A model generated the notes under the pieces. That model was not told the DNA's origin, ran no database searches, and was given only the letters and a program-made list of their open reading frames with translations. Below are positions 25,296-34,450 of a stretch of DNA of 64,000 nucleotides, piece by piece. The stretch is from NCBI RefSeq assembly GCF_001650025.1, contig NZ_LVVY01000068.1:1-64000 (forward strand). Direction: 5' to 3'. This stretch comes from Devosia elaeis. GTDB lineage: Bacteria > Pseudomonadota > Alphaproteobacteria > Rhizobiales > Devosiaceae. The position numbers were made by a program, and so were the translations under genes. Position 1 is the first letter of the stretch, and every line of letters starts with the position of its first letter.

Positions 25296-26723
25296 GTGAG
25301 CGGGGATGGGCTGAAGTTCGGCACGAGCGGGCTGCGGGGGCTGGCGACGGCGCTGGCCGGGCAAGCGGCGCGGCGCTATGTGCTGGCCTTTCTCGAGCAT
25401 GCGAGGCGGAAGGGGGAACTGGGCGATGGGCGGGTGTTCATCGGCCGGGACCTGCGCCCGTCGAGCCCCGCCATCGCAGAGGATTGCGCCATGGCCGTCG
25501 TGGCGGCCGGCCTGGTTCCGGTGGATTGCGGCGCCTTGCCGACGCCGGCCCTGGCCCTGCATGCCATGGCCGAGGGCGGGGCGGCCCTGATGGTGACCGG
25601 CAGCCATATTCCGGCGGATCGGAACGGGCTCAAATTCTACCTGCCCAGCGGCGAGATCAGCAAAGCGGACGAAGAGGGCATCCTGGCCTGCCTCGATGAA
25701 CGGGGGGTGCCGGACCGGCCGGTGCGCATGGCCGATGCCAGCGCCGAGGCGGCGGCGCGCTATCTGGCGCGGTGCGCCGGCCTGCTGCCGGAGGGGCAAT
25801 TGGCGGGATGGCGGATCGGCATATTCGAGCATTCGAGCGTGGCGCGAGACAGCCTGGGATTGGTGCTGCGGGCGGCGGGGGCGGAGACGATCGGGCTGGG
25901 GCGCAGCGGACATTTCGTGCCGGTGGATACCGAGGCGTTCGGCGATGCGCTGTTCGCGCCGCTGCCAGGCTGGCTGGATCAATATGGGCTCGACGCCGTG
26001 GTTTCGGCGGATGGCGACGGGGACAGGCCGCTGCTGATGGATGGCAGCGGGCAATTCGTGCGCGGCGACGTGCTGGGGCTGATCGCGGCGCGCTATCTGG
26101 GCGCGGACAGCGTGGTGACGCCGGTGACGTCCAATTCCGGCCTGGAGCGCAGTGGCTTTTTCGCCCATGTCATCCGCACCCGGGTGGGGTCGCCCCATGT
26201 CATTGCGGCCATGGCGGCGGCGCCGGACGCGGTCATCGGCTTCGAGGCCAATGGCGGCACACTTGTGGGGCGGAATATTCGCCTCGATGGCCGGGCCTTG
26301 CCGGAACTGGCGACGCGCGACGCCATGCTGCCGCTGCTCTGCGTGCTCGGTGCGGCGGCCCGACGGGGGCAGGGGATCGCCGAGCTGGTCGCGGGCCTGC
26401 CCTTGCAGGCGGCGCTGGCCGACCGGCTGCAGAATGTGCCGGATGCCCGTAGCGCGGTGTTTCTCGGGCGCCTGGCGGACGATCCCGCCTATGCGGAAGC
26501 GCTGTTCGCGCCGCATGGCATTGCGGAGCTGGTGCGGATCGACGGAATGCAATTTCGCACCGGGGCCGGGGAGATGGTGCATTTTCGCGCCTCGGGCAAT
26601 GCGCCGGAGCTGCGCTGTTATGTGGAAGCGGCCACGCCCGAGGCGGCGCGGGCGCTGCTGGACTGGGGACTGGCGACGGCGGCCCGCGAAATGGGGCTGC
26701 CACCGCCCGGCCCCCGAGCCTGA
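25296..26723 (+). CDS. manB: Phosphomannomutase/phosphoglucomutase
   Basis: A 475-residue alpha-D-phosphohexomutase. The phosphoserine is S103 in TGSHIP, the metal-binding loop is DGDGD at 239-243, the sugar-specificity loop is FEANGGT, and the phosphate-binding loop RASGNAPELR lies near the C-terminus, so all four domains are present. It likely makes mannose-1-phosphate (and possibly glucose-1-phosphate) for ManC at 47323. The start is a GTG at 25296 behind AGGAGCGAGG; a longer frame exists but overlaps ugd out of register. FEANGG in place of the GEMSGH form is a known variant. Confidence 0.88.
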   Translation: MSGDGLKFGTSGLRGLATALAGQAARRYVLAFLEHARRKGELGDGRVFIGRDLRPSSPAIAEDCAMAVVAAGLVPVDCGALPTPALALHAMAEGGAALMVTGSHIPADRNGLKFYLPSGEISKADEEGILACLDERGVPDRPVRMADASAEAAARYLARCAGLLPEGQLAGWRIGIFEHSSVARDSLGLVLRAAGAETIGLGRSGHFVPVDTEAFGDALFAPLPGWLDQYGLDAVVSADGDGDRPLLMDGSGQFVRGDVLGLIAARYLGADSVVTPVTSNSGLERSGFFAHVIRTRVGSPHVIAAMAAAPDAVIGFEANGGTLVGRNIRLDGRALPELATRDAMLPLLCVLGAAARRGQGIAELVAGLPLQAALADRLQNVPDARSAVFLGRLADDPAYAEALFAPHGIAELVRIDGMQFRTGAGEMVHFRASGNAPELRCYVEAATPEAARALLDWGLATAAREMGLPPPGPRA

Positions 26724-26826
26724 CGCGAGGCAGCGGGCCGATATCGGCATTTGAGACAAATTTTATCGAAATTGCGAACATCGCTGCAATTCGGCGCGGT
26801 CATCCTGGTGGCATCAAACATCTGGG

Positions 26827-27381
26827 ATGGCTCAAATGACGATCAGACTTGCAAAGGGGCTTGCCGGCTTGGCGCTGGCGGTCTCGCTCGGTGCCAGCCT
26901 GCCCGTGCAGGCTTCGGATGCGTTCGCCACGGCCAGGGGAGCGGCCGTGCAGCCGCTGGCCATGCAATATTTCTGCGCCCAGCACCCTTCGGAATGCCGG
27001 GGCGGCGGTGCCGGGCAGGTGGCGATGAATGCCGAGCTCATGACCCTGCTCAAGACGGTCAATGTCCAGGTCAATCGCAGCATCAAGCCGCGGCGCGAAA
27101 GCGCCGACAACTGGGCGCTGGCGCCGGAGGCGGGCGATTGCGAGGATTACGTGATCACCAAGCGCGCCCATCTCATCCGCGCGGGCGTGCCGGCCGGCTC
27201 GCTGCGCATCGCCTTCACCCATACAGGCCGGGGTCAGCCGCATGCTGTGCTGGTGGTGCGCTCCAGCGATGGCGATTTCGTGCTCGACAACCTGACCAAC
27301 AGCGTCAAGAGCCTGCGGATGAGCGGCTATAATATTCGCTCGATGTCTTCGGCCGATCCGCGCCGCTGGGTCGCCGGCTGA
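26827..27381 (+). CDS. Transglutaminase-like cysteine peptidase (LapG/BTLCP family), copy 2
   Basis: A 184-residue secreted member of the same family as the gene at 6786. A signal peptide ends near VQAS (residue 30). The triad is C105 in GDCEDY, H139 in QPHAVL and D154 in VLDN. It is not near-identical to copy 1; the two share the catalytic blocks but diverge between them, so they are older paralogues. It stands alone between the phosphohexomutase gene and a terminator. The start may be the ATG nine bases later. Confidence 0.87.
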   Translation: MAQMTIRLAKGLAGLALAVSLGASLPVQASDAFATARGAAVQPLAMQYFCAQHPSECRGGGAGQVAMNAELMTLLKTVNVQVNRSIKPRRESADNWALAPEAGDCEDYVITKRAHLIRAGVPAGSLRIAFTHTGRGQPHAVLVVRSSDGDFVLDNLTNSVKSLRMSGYNIRSMSSADPRRWVAG

Positions 27382-27406
27382 GATTTCCCATCATCATGCA
27401 GCCCAG

Positions 27407-27448
27407 CGGGGCGGTTTCGCCGGAGCGGCGGAGCCGCCCCGTGCTTTT
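27407..27448 (+). terminator. Intrinsic terminator
   Basis: Arms CGGGGCGG (27407-27414) and CCGCCCCG (27434-27441) with a GC-rich loop, followed by TGCTTTT, 26 bases after the stop of the LapG-like gene. Confidence 0.65.
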
Positions 27449-27653
27449 GCATGCAACCTTTTCCGGCATTGCCAGTTAGGCCGTCTGACGTGCCGGACAA
27501 GTGCAGTCCGGGGTTTTGCTTACGCGTTCACATTTTAACCCAACTTGACGAGCAGGCTTGCCAAGTCGGTTAATAGAATGCCAAGCTATTACGTTGACTT
27601 TTTCTTAATATTCGGGGCAATCATCTTCTGCGGCGTGTACGAGGAAAGCTGAA

Positions 27654-28019
27654 ATGCTGAGAATTTTCGGGACGACCCTGATTGCAGCTGCGCTGACCGT
27701 CTCCTCGGTCCATGCAGCGCCCGTGTCCGGATATGGGGACACGCTCGACGCTCAATTCGCCTCGCTCTATGCGGCGGCCTTCGCGGCCTGTACGCCCAGC
27801 GGCGGCGCGCCGGCCGACGCGGATGCCTGCGCGGCGGCGATCAATGCCTATTCGGCGGCACTGGTGGCGGCGGGCGTGCCGCTCGAGGTGGCGGTGGTCT
27901 CGTTCCAGGAATTGCGCGACGAGGTACGGGCCGCCGGTGGCGGAGCCGCCATCGATGCAGTGTTCGAGCAATTGCTGCCGGAAACTGAATCGGTCGGCGA
28001 AGAAGTCAGCCCCGGCTGA
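27654..28019 (+). CDS. Small secreted protein, hypothetical
   Basis: A 121-residue alanine-rich protein with a signal peptide (MLRIFGTTLIAAALTVSS, cleavage near VHAA at residue 22). Two cysteines in the mature part (in FAACTPSG and DACAAA) may pair. The mature chain is predicted to be mostly helical. It lies before the ExoY-type gene and after a 272-base spacer. No family is recognised; a secreted role is the only inference. Confidence 0.65.
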   Translation: MLRIFGTTLIAAALTVSSVHAAPVSGYGDTLDAQFASLYAAAFAACTPSGGAPADADACAAAINAYSAALVAAGVPLEVAVVSFQELRDEVRAAGGGAAIDAVFEQLLPETESVGEEVSPG

Positions 28020-28290
28020 TTGTGTAATAATTTCGAGAGCAATTGAGATGCCTTTGCTGGCGGCTCAATTTTCGTTTGTTGCGCGGTAGGTATTCAGCGC
28101 TGCATTTTCTGCACATCTGGTGTGATTTATTGTTCCGTAATCCCGCGATTGCCGGGATTTTATGGGCATTGCCGCAGTTTTTGCGCTTTTTACAATTAAC
28201 CAATTGCGTAACGGTTCTATGACAACTGCGTGACAATGTCGCAGCGGTGTGCAATCGTTTATGAGCGGTTAACGCGATCGGAATGCTGCG
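28020..28290. promoter_or_regulatory. AT-rich leader of the polysaccharide locus
   Basis: A 271-base spacer, visibly AT-richer than its surroundings, before the initiating glycosyltransferase gene. It holds an inverted repeat CTGCG/CGCAG (28226-28230 / 28240-28244), and TTTA-N7-TTAAC (28258-28273), a one-mismatch CtrA-like pattern 18 bases before the start. A one-mismatch pattern is expected by chance about twice per 64 kb, so it is weak. It probably carries the promoter and operators for the operon. Confidence 0.4.
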
Positions 28291-29073
28291 ATGGATGATG
28301 AATTCTCTAAGCGCGATGCACTTGCCGGTATTTCGCTAGGCGCTGGCTCCGGCCGGACCTATGCGCTCGACGTCTTCGACGTCGCGCCCGCGGAAAAGTA
28401 TCCCAGCGGGCTGCCCCTGCAGATGAGAGGGGGCGTTCCGCTGCTGCCGCCGCTGTCGCCGGCACGGCGGCTCAATCTCGTGGCCAAGCGCGGGCTCGAC
28501 CTGGTGCTCTGCGTCCTGGCGCTCGTCGCGCTGGCGCCGCTGCTGCTGGGCGTGGCGGCGCTGATCAAGCTGACCAGCCCGGGTCCGGTGCTCTTCGTGC
28601 AATATCGTCCCGGCTATGGTGGCGTGCGCTTTCCCCTGCTCAAATTCCGCACCATGCATGCCGATCGCGGCGATATGTCGGGCGTGGCGCAGACGCAGGC
28701 CAATGATCCGCGCGTGACCCGGATCGGGGCCTTCCTGCGCCGGACCAGCATCGATGAATTGCCGCAATTGCTCAATGTCCTGGCCGGACATATGTCGCTG
28801 GTGGGGCCGCGTCCGCATCCGGCCAATATGCGGGCGGCGGGCAAGCTCTACCAGGACCTGGTGCCCTATTACGACCTGCGGCTGGTGATGCGGCCGGGTC
28901 TGTCCGGCTGGGCGCAGGCCAATGGCTATCGCGGGCCGACGATCGACGCGCGATCGGCGCGGGCGCGGATCGAGCACGACATGGCCTATATCCAGAATTT
29001 CTCGCTCGCTCTCGATCTGCGGATCATCCTGATCACCCTGAGAAAGGAATTTCTCGGCGGCACCGGATTCTGA
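28291..29073 (+). CDS. Initiating sugar transferase (ExoY type)
   Basis: A 260-residue polyprenyl-phosphate hexose-1-phosphate transferase that loads the first sugar on undecaprenyl phosphate. One membrane segment (about 69-93) follows a basic KRGLD, then the catalytic cytoplasmic part has KFRTM at 118-122, DELPQL at 155-160 and GPRP at 172-175, all hallmarks of the family. The N-terminal ~60 residues are unlike the family core and appear disordered. It lies 73 bases before uxs. Sugar preference (galactose or glucose) cannot be read. Confidence 0.92.
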   Translation: MDDEFSKRDALAGISLGAGSGRTYALDVFDVAPAEKYPSGLPLQMRGGVPLLPPLSPARRLNLVAKRGLDLVLCVLALVALAPLLLGVAALIKLTSPGPVLFVQYRPGYGGVRFPLLKFRTMHADRGDMSGVAQTQANDPRVTRIGAFLRRTSIDELPQLLNVLAGHMSLVGPRPHPANMRAAGKLYQDLVPYYDLRLVMRPGLSGWAQANGYRGPTIDARSARARIEHDMAYIQNFSLALDLRIILITLRKEFLGGTGF

Positions 29074-29146
29074 CGCGCTCGCCCGTCCCGATATCGGCGC
29101 CGATAGGAGATAGAGGTCACGACGCCACTTCCTGCCCGGAGTTTCA

Positions 29147-30103
29147 ATGGCCAAACGCATCCTGATCACTGGGGGAGCCGGGTTCATCGGTTCGCATCTG
29201 AGCGAGCTTCTGCTCGAGGCCGGGCACGAGGTGCTGTGCGTCGACAATTTCTTCACCGGCACGCGGGGCAATGTGCTGCACCTGCTGGAGAACAGGCGGT
29301 TCGAGCTGATGCGGCACGACGTGACCCATCCGCTCTTCGTGGAAGTGGATGAAATCTACAACCTGGCCTGCCCGGCATCGCCCGTGCATTACCAGTTCGA
29401 CCCGGTGCAGACCACCAAGACCAGCGTGATGGGCGCGATCAACATGCTGGGGCTGGCCAAAAGGCTGCGGGTGCCGATCCTGCAGGCCTCGAGCTCGGAA
29501 GTCTATGGGGATCCGGAAATGCATCCGCAGCCGGAGGGCTATTGGGGCCACGTGAACCCGATCGGGCCGCGCTCCTGCTATGACGAGGGCAAGCGCTGCG
29601 CCGAAACGCTGTTCTTCGACTATCGCCGGCAGCACAACCAGAAGATCAAGGTGGTGCGCATCTTCAATACTTATGGACCGAAGATGCACCCCAATGACGG
29701 GCGCGTGGTCTCCAATTTCGTGGTGCAGGCGCTCAAGGGCCAGGACATCACCATTTATGGCGATGGCAGCCAGACGCGGTCCTTCTGCTATGTCGACGAC
29801 CTGGTGGCGGGCCTGGTGCGGATGATGGCGACCGAGGATAGCGTGACCGGGCCGATCAATATCGGCAATCCGGTGGAGTTCACCATCCGTCAATTGGCCG
29901 ACCTGGTGGTGGACATGGTCAATTCCGGCTCGAAGGTGGTCTATCGGGATCTGCCGACCGACGATCCGCGCCAGCGCCGGCCCGATATCGGCATGGCGCG
30001 CGCGGTGCTGGGCTGGGAGCCGAAGGTGCAGTTGCGCGAAGGGCTGGACAAGACCATCGCCTATTTCGAGACCCTGCTGGCGGCGGGAAAAGCGGCCCAA
30101 TGA
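29147..30103 (+). CDS. uxs: UDP-glucuronate decarboxylase (UDP-xylose synthase)
   Basis: A 318-residue extended SDR enzyme that converts UDP-glucuronate to UDP-xylose. The NAD-binding TGGAGFIG is at 8-15, the catalytic Y145 and K149 are in YDEGK, and the SSSEVYGDP and [15 protein letters not shown] segments are those of UXS rather than the glucose 4-epimerases. Its substrate comes from Ugd at 23932. The stop overlaps the ATG of fcl (ATGA). Confidence in the reaction is high. Confidence 0.92.
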   Translation: MAKRILITGGAGFIGSHLSELLLEAGHEVLCVDNFFTGTRGNVLHLLENRRFELMRHDVTHPLFVEVDEIYNLACPASPVHYQFDPVQTTKTSVMGAINMLGLAKRLRVPILQASSSEVYGDPEMHPQPEGYWGHVNPIGPRSCYDEGKRCAETLFFDYRRQHNQKIKVVRIFNTYGPKMHPNDGRVVSNFVVQALKGQDITIYGDGSQTRSFCYVDDLVAGLVRMMATEDSVTGPINIGNPVEFTIRQLADLVVDMVNSGSKVVYRDLPTDDPRQRRPDIGMARAVLGWEPKVQLREGLDKTIAYFETLLAAGKAAQ

Positions 30104-31049
30104 GCATCCCGGATATTGTCTTCCCGCTGGAGGGGCAGCGGGTCTGGGTCGCCGGGCATCGCGGCATGGTGGGCAGCGCGGTGGTGCGGCGGCTGGCTGG
30201 GGAAGGATGCGTGCTGGTGGGGCTCGACGAACCCCGCGCCGATCTGCGCCGGCAGGATGCGGTCGAGGCGCTGATCGGGCGGCTGCGCCCGGATGCCATC
30301 GTCATGGCGGCAGCCAAGGTCGGCGGCATTCTGGCAACGAGACCTATCCGGCCGAATTTCTCTATGACAACCTGATGATCGAGGCCAATGTCATCGGCGC
30401 GGCGCATGCTCATGACGTCAAGCGCCTGTTGTTTCTCGGTTCGAGCTGCATCTATCCCAAAATGGCGCCGCAGCCGATCGAGGAGACGGCTTTGCTGACT
30501 GGGCCGCTGGAGCCGACCAACGAATATTATGCCATCGCCAAGATCGCCGGCATCAAGCTGGCCCAGGCCTATCGCCGCCAATACGGCCGGGACTATATTT
30601 CGGCGATGCCGACCAATCTCTATGGACCCGGCGACAATTTCGACCTGCAATCGAGCCATGTCCTGCCGGCGCTGATCCGCAAGGCGCATGAAGCGAAAAT
30701 GCGGGGCGAGGGCGAGCTGGTTGTCTGGGGAACGGGCAGCCCTCGACGCGAATTCCTGCATGCGGACGATTGCGCCGATGCGCTGGTTTTCCTGCTCAAG
30801 ACCTATTCGGACGAGGCGCATGTCAATGTCGGATCGGGGCAGGACCTGACCATTCTGGAACTGACCGAAATGGTCTGCGCGATCGTGGGGTTCGAGGGCC
30901 GCATCGTGCACGATCTCGGCAAGGCCGACGGCACGTCGCGAAAGCTGATGTCGGCGGAGCGGCTGCGGGCCATGGGCTGGGCGCCGCGGATCGGGCTGCG
31001 CGACGGCATCGCCCAGACCTATCGCTGGTTTCTCGATCATGTCGCCTGA
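30100..31049 (+). pseudogene. fcl: GDP-L-fucose synthase, frameshifted
   Basis: Two frames together make one complete Fcl. The first (30100-30375) gives the N-terminal NADP domain, from GHRGMVGSAVVRRL to AAAKVGGILA; from 30336 on, the family sequence continues in the next frame as NETYPAEFLYDN, then SSCIYP, with Y/K in NEYYAIAKIAGIK, to the stop at 31049. The expected LANETYPAEF needs one more base near 30335 (GCCAAC read as GCAAC). There is no slippery heptamer, so programmed shifting is unlikely; a true mutation and a sequencing error are both possible. If real, GDP-fucose synthesis from Gmd would be blocked here. Confidence 0.88.
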
Positions 31050-31833
31050 GGCGCATGAGGCACTGGCCGCCGCGCCATCCCACGACATGCTGGGCATGCG
31101 CCTCGATGCCATCGCGCCGGGGCGCTATATTGCGGAGATCGTGGAGGCCGGCGGACGCGGGGAGGGATTCTATTGCTGCATCGCCAATGTGCATATGTGC
31201 GTGCTGGCGCATGACGATCCCACGTTCCGGACCATCGTCAATGGCGCGCGCTATGTGATCCCCGACAGCACGATCCTGCAAAGGGCGCGCGCCCTGCGCC
31301 ATGGCGTGTCGGCCCCGCCGACGCTGCGCGGCGCCGACATGATGCTTGAAATTGCCCGTATGGCGGCGCGAAAGGGCGTCGCCGTCGGCCTTGTCGGCGG
31401 GCGCGACGAGGCGGCCCTGGCCGGGCTGATCGAACGGATGGTGGCGCAGATTCCGGGCCTTTCCATCGTCTATGCCTTTTCGCCGCCCTTTGCCGGCATG
31501 GATGAAGCGGCGGATGCGGCCATGGTCGCCGACATAAAAGCGGCGCGCCCCGGCGTGCTGTTTGTCGGCCTGGGATGCCCCAAGCAGGAGCGCTGGATGG
31601 CGGCGCATGTGGACCGGATTCCCGCCGCCATGCTGGGCGTGGGCGCCGCCTTCGACTTCAATGCCGGCGTGGTGCGGACCTCGCCGCAATGGGTGCACAA
31701 AGCCGGGCTGGAATGGGCCTATCGGCTCATGCGCGAACCCAGGCGCCTGTGGCGGCGCTATCTCACCACGTCGCCGCGCTTCCTGTGGCTCCTGTCGCGC
31801 GATGCGCTGGGCAGGCGGGGACGGGCGGGGTGA
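31039..31833 (+). CDS. WecG/TagA/CpsF family glycosyltransferase
   Basis: A 264-residue GT26 enzyme that adds the second sugar to a lipid-linked intermediate (for example N-acetylmannosamine or glucuronate). It has the IANVHM start near 48, D76 in VIPDST (catalytic region), GLGCPKQERW at 177-186 and GVGAAFDF at 200-207, all hallmarks. It overlaps fcl by 11 bases and ends in GTGA overlap with the flippase gene. The C-terminal ~25 residues are basic, as needed for membrane attachment. Confidence 0.9.
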   Translation: MSPEAHEALAAAPSHDMLGMRLDAIAPGRYIAEIVEAGGRGEGFYCCIANVHMCVLAHDDPTFRTIVNGARYVIPDSTILQRARALRHGVSAPPTLRGADMMLEIARMAARKGVAVGLVGGRDEAALAGLIERMVAQIPGLSIVYAFSPPFAGMDEAADAAMVADIKAARPGVLFVGLGCPKQERWMAAHVDRIPAAMLGVGAAFDFNAGVVRTSPQWVHKAGLEWAYRLMREPRRLWRRYLTTSPRFLWLLSRDALGRRGRAG

Positions 31834-33116
31834 ACGTGCAGGGCATATCGCAGCGGCCGGACGGGTGGATGGACAGGGTCGCGCGGCGCGGCGGCCCGAA
31901 ATTCTGGACCGTGCTGGACCAGGCCCTGGTGAGCGGCAGCAATTTCGTGCTGACGCTGCTGCTGTTCCGGCTGCTGGGCATCGACAATTTCGGGGTCTAT
32001 GCGCTGTTCTTCGTGGTGCTTACCATCGCGCAAACCATCCATCACTCCGCGGTGAGCACGCCGATGATGAGCATACTCCCGGGGCCGGAAGCGGCAGCGC
32101 ATGAGCGGGAAATCGCGCATTTCCTGGTCTTTCACCTCATCGTCAACCTGCCGCTGTCGCTGGTCGCGACCGCCGCGCTGCGCATCGCGGCAGGGCCGGC
32201 GATCGGTCCGGTGGAGGCCATCGCAACATTCCTGGCGCTGGCGCTGTTCCAGTTCCATGATTTCGTACGGCGCTATCTGTTCTCCGCCGAGAAGGCGTTT
32301 TACGGCTTTCTCGCGGATGGATTGCGCTATCTGTCGCTCCTCGTTGCGGTCGGCCTGGCTCTGGCGCTGCTGCCAGGCGACCAGCGGGTGGCCCTGGCGC
32401 TGTGGCTGACGGCGGCGGCCTCGCTCCTCTCCGTGCTGCTCATGGGCGGGATGGTGCTGCGCGCCGCCGATATCGGCGCGCCGGGCTTGCGGGCGGCGCT
32501 GGCCCGCTATGCGCGCCTGTCCTCCTGGCTGGGCTTCAGCGGCGCGCTGCAGGTGTTGAGCAGCAGCATATTCTATCTGGTGGCGGGCGGATTGCTGACG
32601 CCGGCGGCAGCGGGCATATTGCGGGCATCGCAGACGGCGACCAGCATTCTGCCCGTCATGCAGCAGGGGCTGGAAACCTACGTGCCCATGCGGGCGGCGC
32701 AACATTTCCGCGCGGCCGGACGAGATGGCCTGGCCGGGTTCCTGCGGCAGAGTTTCCTCCAGGCCTTCGCCTTCGCGCTGATCGTCGGCCTGCTCCTGGT
32801 CATCTTCGCCGATCCGCTGATGGCATTGCTGTTTCCGGGGGACCTGGCCGGCACGAACCTCGTCTTCTGGTTCGTGATCATCGCACTGGTCGAGGTGCTG
32901 GTGAGCTATATCCGTTTCTATTTCCGCAGCGTGCTGGATGTGGCGCCGGTCTTCTGGGCCAGCGCCGCCTCTGCGCTGGTGGCCATGGGGCTGGTCTATC
33001 CGCTGGTGTCGCAGATGGGGCTGGTCGGCGCGGCTCTGGGGATCCTAGCGGCGCGCATCGCCTTGCTGTCTGTGCTGGTCCTGTTTCTGGTCCGGCGTTT
33101 GCGGAGGCCGGCATGA
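31830..33116 (+). CDS. Polysaccharide flippase (Wzx-like, MOP superfamily)
   Basis: A 428-residue inner-membrane protein with about 12 helices, of the oligosaccharide-flippase type that moves lipid-linked repeat units to the periplasm. Sequence is poorly conserved within the family, so the call rests on the helix pattern, the N-terminal QALVSGSNFVLTLLLFRLLG segment and its location. The start is a GTG at 31830 that overlaps the WecG stop (GTGA). A later start at the ATG at 31869 is possible. The 3' end overlaps the next gene by ATGA. Confidence 0.82.
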   Translation: MNVQGISQRPDGWMDRVARRGGPKFWTVLDQALVSGSNFVLTLLLFRLLGIDNFGVYALFFVVLTIAQTIHHSAVSTPMMSILPGPEAAAHEREIAHFLVFHLIVNLPLSLVATAALRIAAGPAIGPVEAIATFLALALFQFHDFVRRYLFSAEKAFYGFLADGLRYLSLLVAVGLALALLPGDQRVALALWLTAAASLLSVLLMGGMVLRAADIGAPGLRAALARYARLSSWLGFSGALQVLSSSIFYLVAGGLLTPAAAGILRASQTATSILPVMQQGLETYVPMRAAQHFRAAGRDGLAGFLRQSFLQAFAFALIVGLLLVIFADPLMALLFPGDLAGTNLVFWFVIIALVEVLVSYIRFYFRSVLDVAPVFWASAASALVAMGLVYPLVSQMGLVGAALGILAARIALLSVLVLFLVRRLRRPA

Positions 33117-34450
33117 CGCTTTCGGCCGGCCCCGATATCGCGACGATGTTGCAGGCGTTTTTCCGGCATCTGAATGCGTCCGGCCTGCCCTATGTGGTGG
33201 TCGGCGACGTGCGCGACCTGCCGCATGACGTGCGGGGGGATGTCGATTTCGTGGTGCCGTGGCATCGGCTTGGGGCGGTCCAAGGCACCATCCGTGCCTT
33301 CGCCCAGGCGCAGGACGTGGACCTGGTGCAGGTGCTGCAACACGAGGCTTCGGCCTATTACACCTGCCTGGGCTGGGTCGGCCCGCGCGGCTATTGCGTG
33401 CTCAAGCTCGATTATTGCGGCGATTACATCCGGCGCGCCCGCCTGTTGCTGGGGGCTGAAACGCTGCTGGCGGGGGCGGAGAACATCGCCTTCGGCCCCG
33501 GTCTCGCGGATCATTTTAAGGTGCCGGGGGACGGGCCGGCCTTCGTCTATTATCTCTGCAAGCGGCTCGACAAGGGCGATCTGCCCGCGCGCAATGCCGC
33601 CTATCTCGAAGCGCTCTGGCGACGCTCGCCCGGCCCGGTGCGGGAGAGCCTGTCGGACATCTGGAGCGCGGCGGATGCGTCCCGCATCGAAAGACTGATC
33701 GGGGCAGGAAGCGCCATGCCCGCGGCGGATATTGTTGCGCTGCGACAGGCCCTCTATCGGCGACGACCCCGCCGCATGGGCGATGTTTTTCGCGATCTTG
33801 GGCGACGCACCAGCCGCGTGCTCCGGCCCACCGGCCTTTTGGTCGCGGTGCTGGGGCCGGACGGTTCGGGCAAGAGCCTGCTGATCGAAACGCTGCTCGA
33901 CCAGCAGAAGGACGGGTTTCGCCGCACGCACTTTTTCCACCTTCGCCCCAGGGTACTGGGGGCCAGCGCGGCGGCCCGCATTCCCAGCACCGATCCGCAT
34001 GCCCAGCCCGCCTATGGTCCGATCAAGTCGCTAGCCAAGCTGGGCTATATGACGGCCGACTATCTCCTGGGTCATTGGTTCAGGGTGCGCCCGGCCAAGG
34101 TGCGCTCGGGGCTGGTGGTTTTCGACCGCTATTACCACGACCTGCTCGTCGATCCGCGCCGTTCGCGCTATGGCGGGTCGGAATGGCTGGTGCGGCTGGT
34201 GGGGCTGGCGGTGCCCAAACCCGACCTGATGCTGGTGCTCGACGCCGAGGTCGATACGATCCTGGCGCGCAAGCAGGAGGTGACGCGGGCGGAATGCGTT
34301 CGGCAGGTCGCGGCCTATCGGGCGCTGGCCGATGGCCATGATTTCGTGCGGCTGATCGATGCCAACCAGACCCCCGAGGCGGTGGCGGCCGCGGCCAATC
34401 GGGCGATCGCCGGCTTCATGGCGGAACGGATGCGGCGGCGCCATGGGTGA
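33113..34450 (+). CDS. NTase-like / thymidylate-kinase-like two-domain protein
   Basis: A 445-residue protein of unknown role. The N-terminal part (about 15-120) has the look of a nucleotidyltransferase fold, with GDVDFVV (an aspartate pair) after VVVGDVRDLP. A linker follows, then a P-loop GPDGSGKS at 248-255 and a C-terminal half similar to thymidylate kinases, with FDRYYHDLL matching the DRY element and LDAEV in a Walker B position. Proteins of this layout occur in surface-polysaccharide clusters beside APH-like kinases, as here, but no reaction is known. The true dTMP kinase is unlikely because a housekeeping tmk lacks the N-terminal part. Confidence 0.72.
   Translation: MTLSAGPDIATMLQAFFRHLNASGLPYVVVGDVRDLPHDVRGDVDFVVPWHRLGAVQGTIRAFAQAQDVDLVQVLQHEASAYYTCLGWVGPRGYCVLKLDYCGDYIRRARLLLGAETLLAGAENIAFGPGLADHFKVPGDGPAFVYYLCKRLDKGDLPARNAAYLEALWRRSPGPVRESLSDIWSAADASRIERLIGAGSAMPAADIVALRQALYRRRPRRMGDVFRDLGRRTSRVLRPTGLLVAVLGPDGSGKSLLIETLLDQQKDGFRRTHFFHLRPRVLGASAAARIPSTDPHAQPAYGPIKSLAKLGYMTADYLLGHWFRVRPAKVRSGLVVFDRYYHDLLVDPRRSRYGGSEWLVRLVGLAVPKPDLMLVLDAEVDTILARKQEVTRAECVRQVAAYRALADGHDFVRLIDANQTPEAVAAAANRAIAGFMAERMRRRHG

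Noticed and set aside
30325-30345. Programmed ribosomal frameshift in fcl
   Set aside because: No slippery heptamer or downstream pseudoknot-like element is visible; a one-base loss explains the break simply.
33113-34450. Housekeeping thymidylate kinase (tmk)
   Set aside because: The protein is twice the normal length, with an added NTase-like half and a linker, and sits in a glycan operon.
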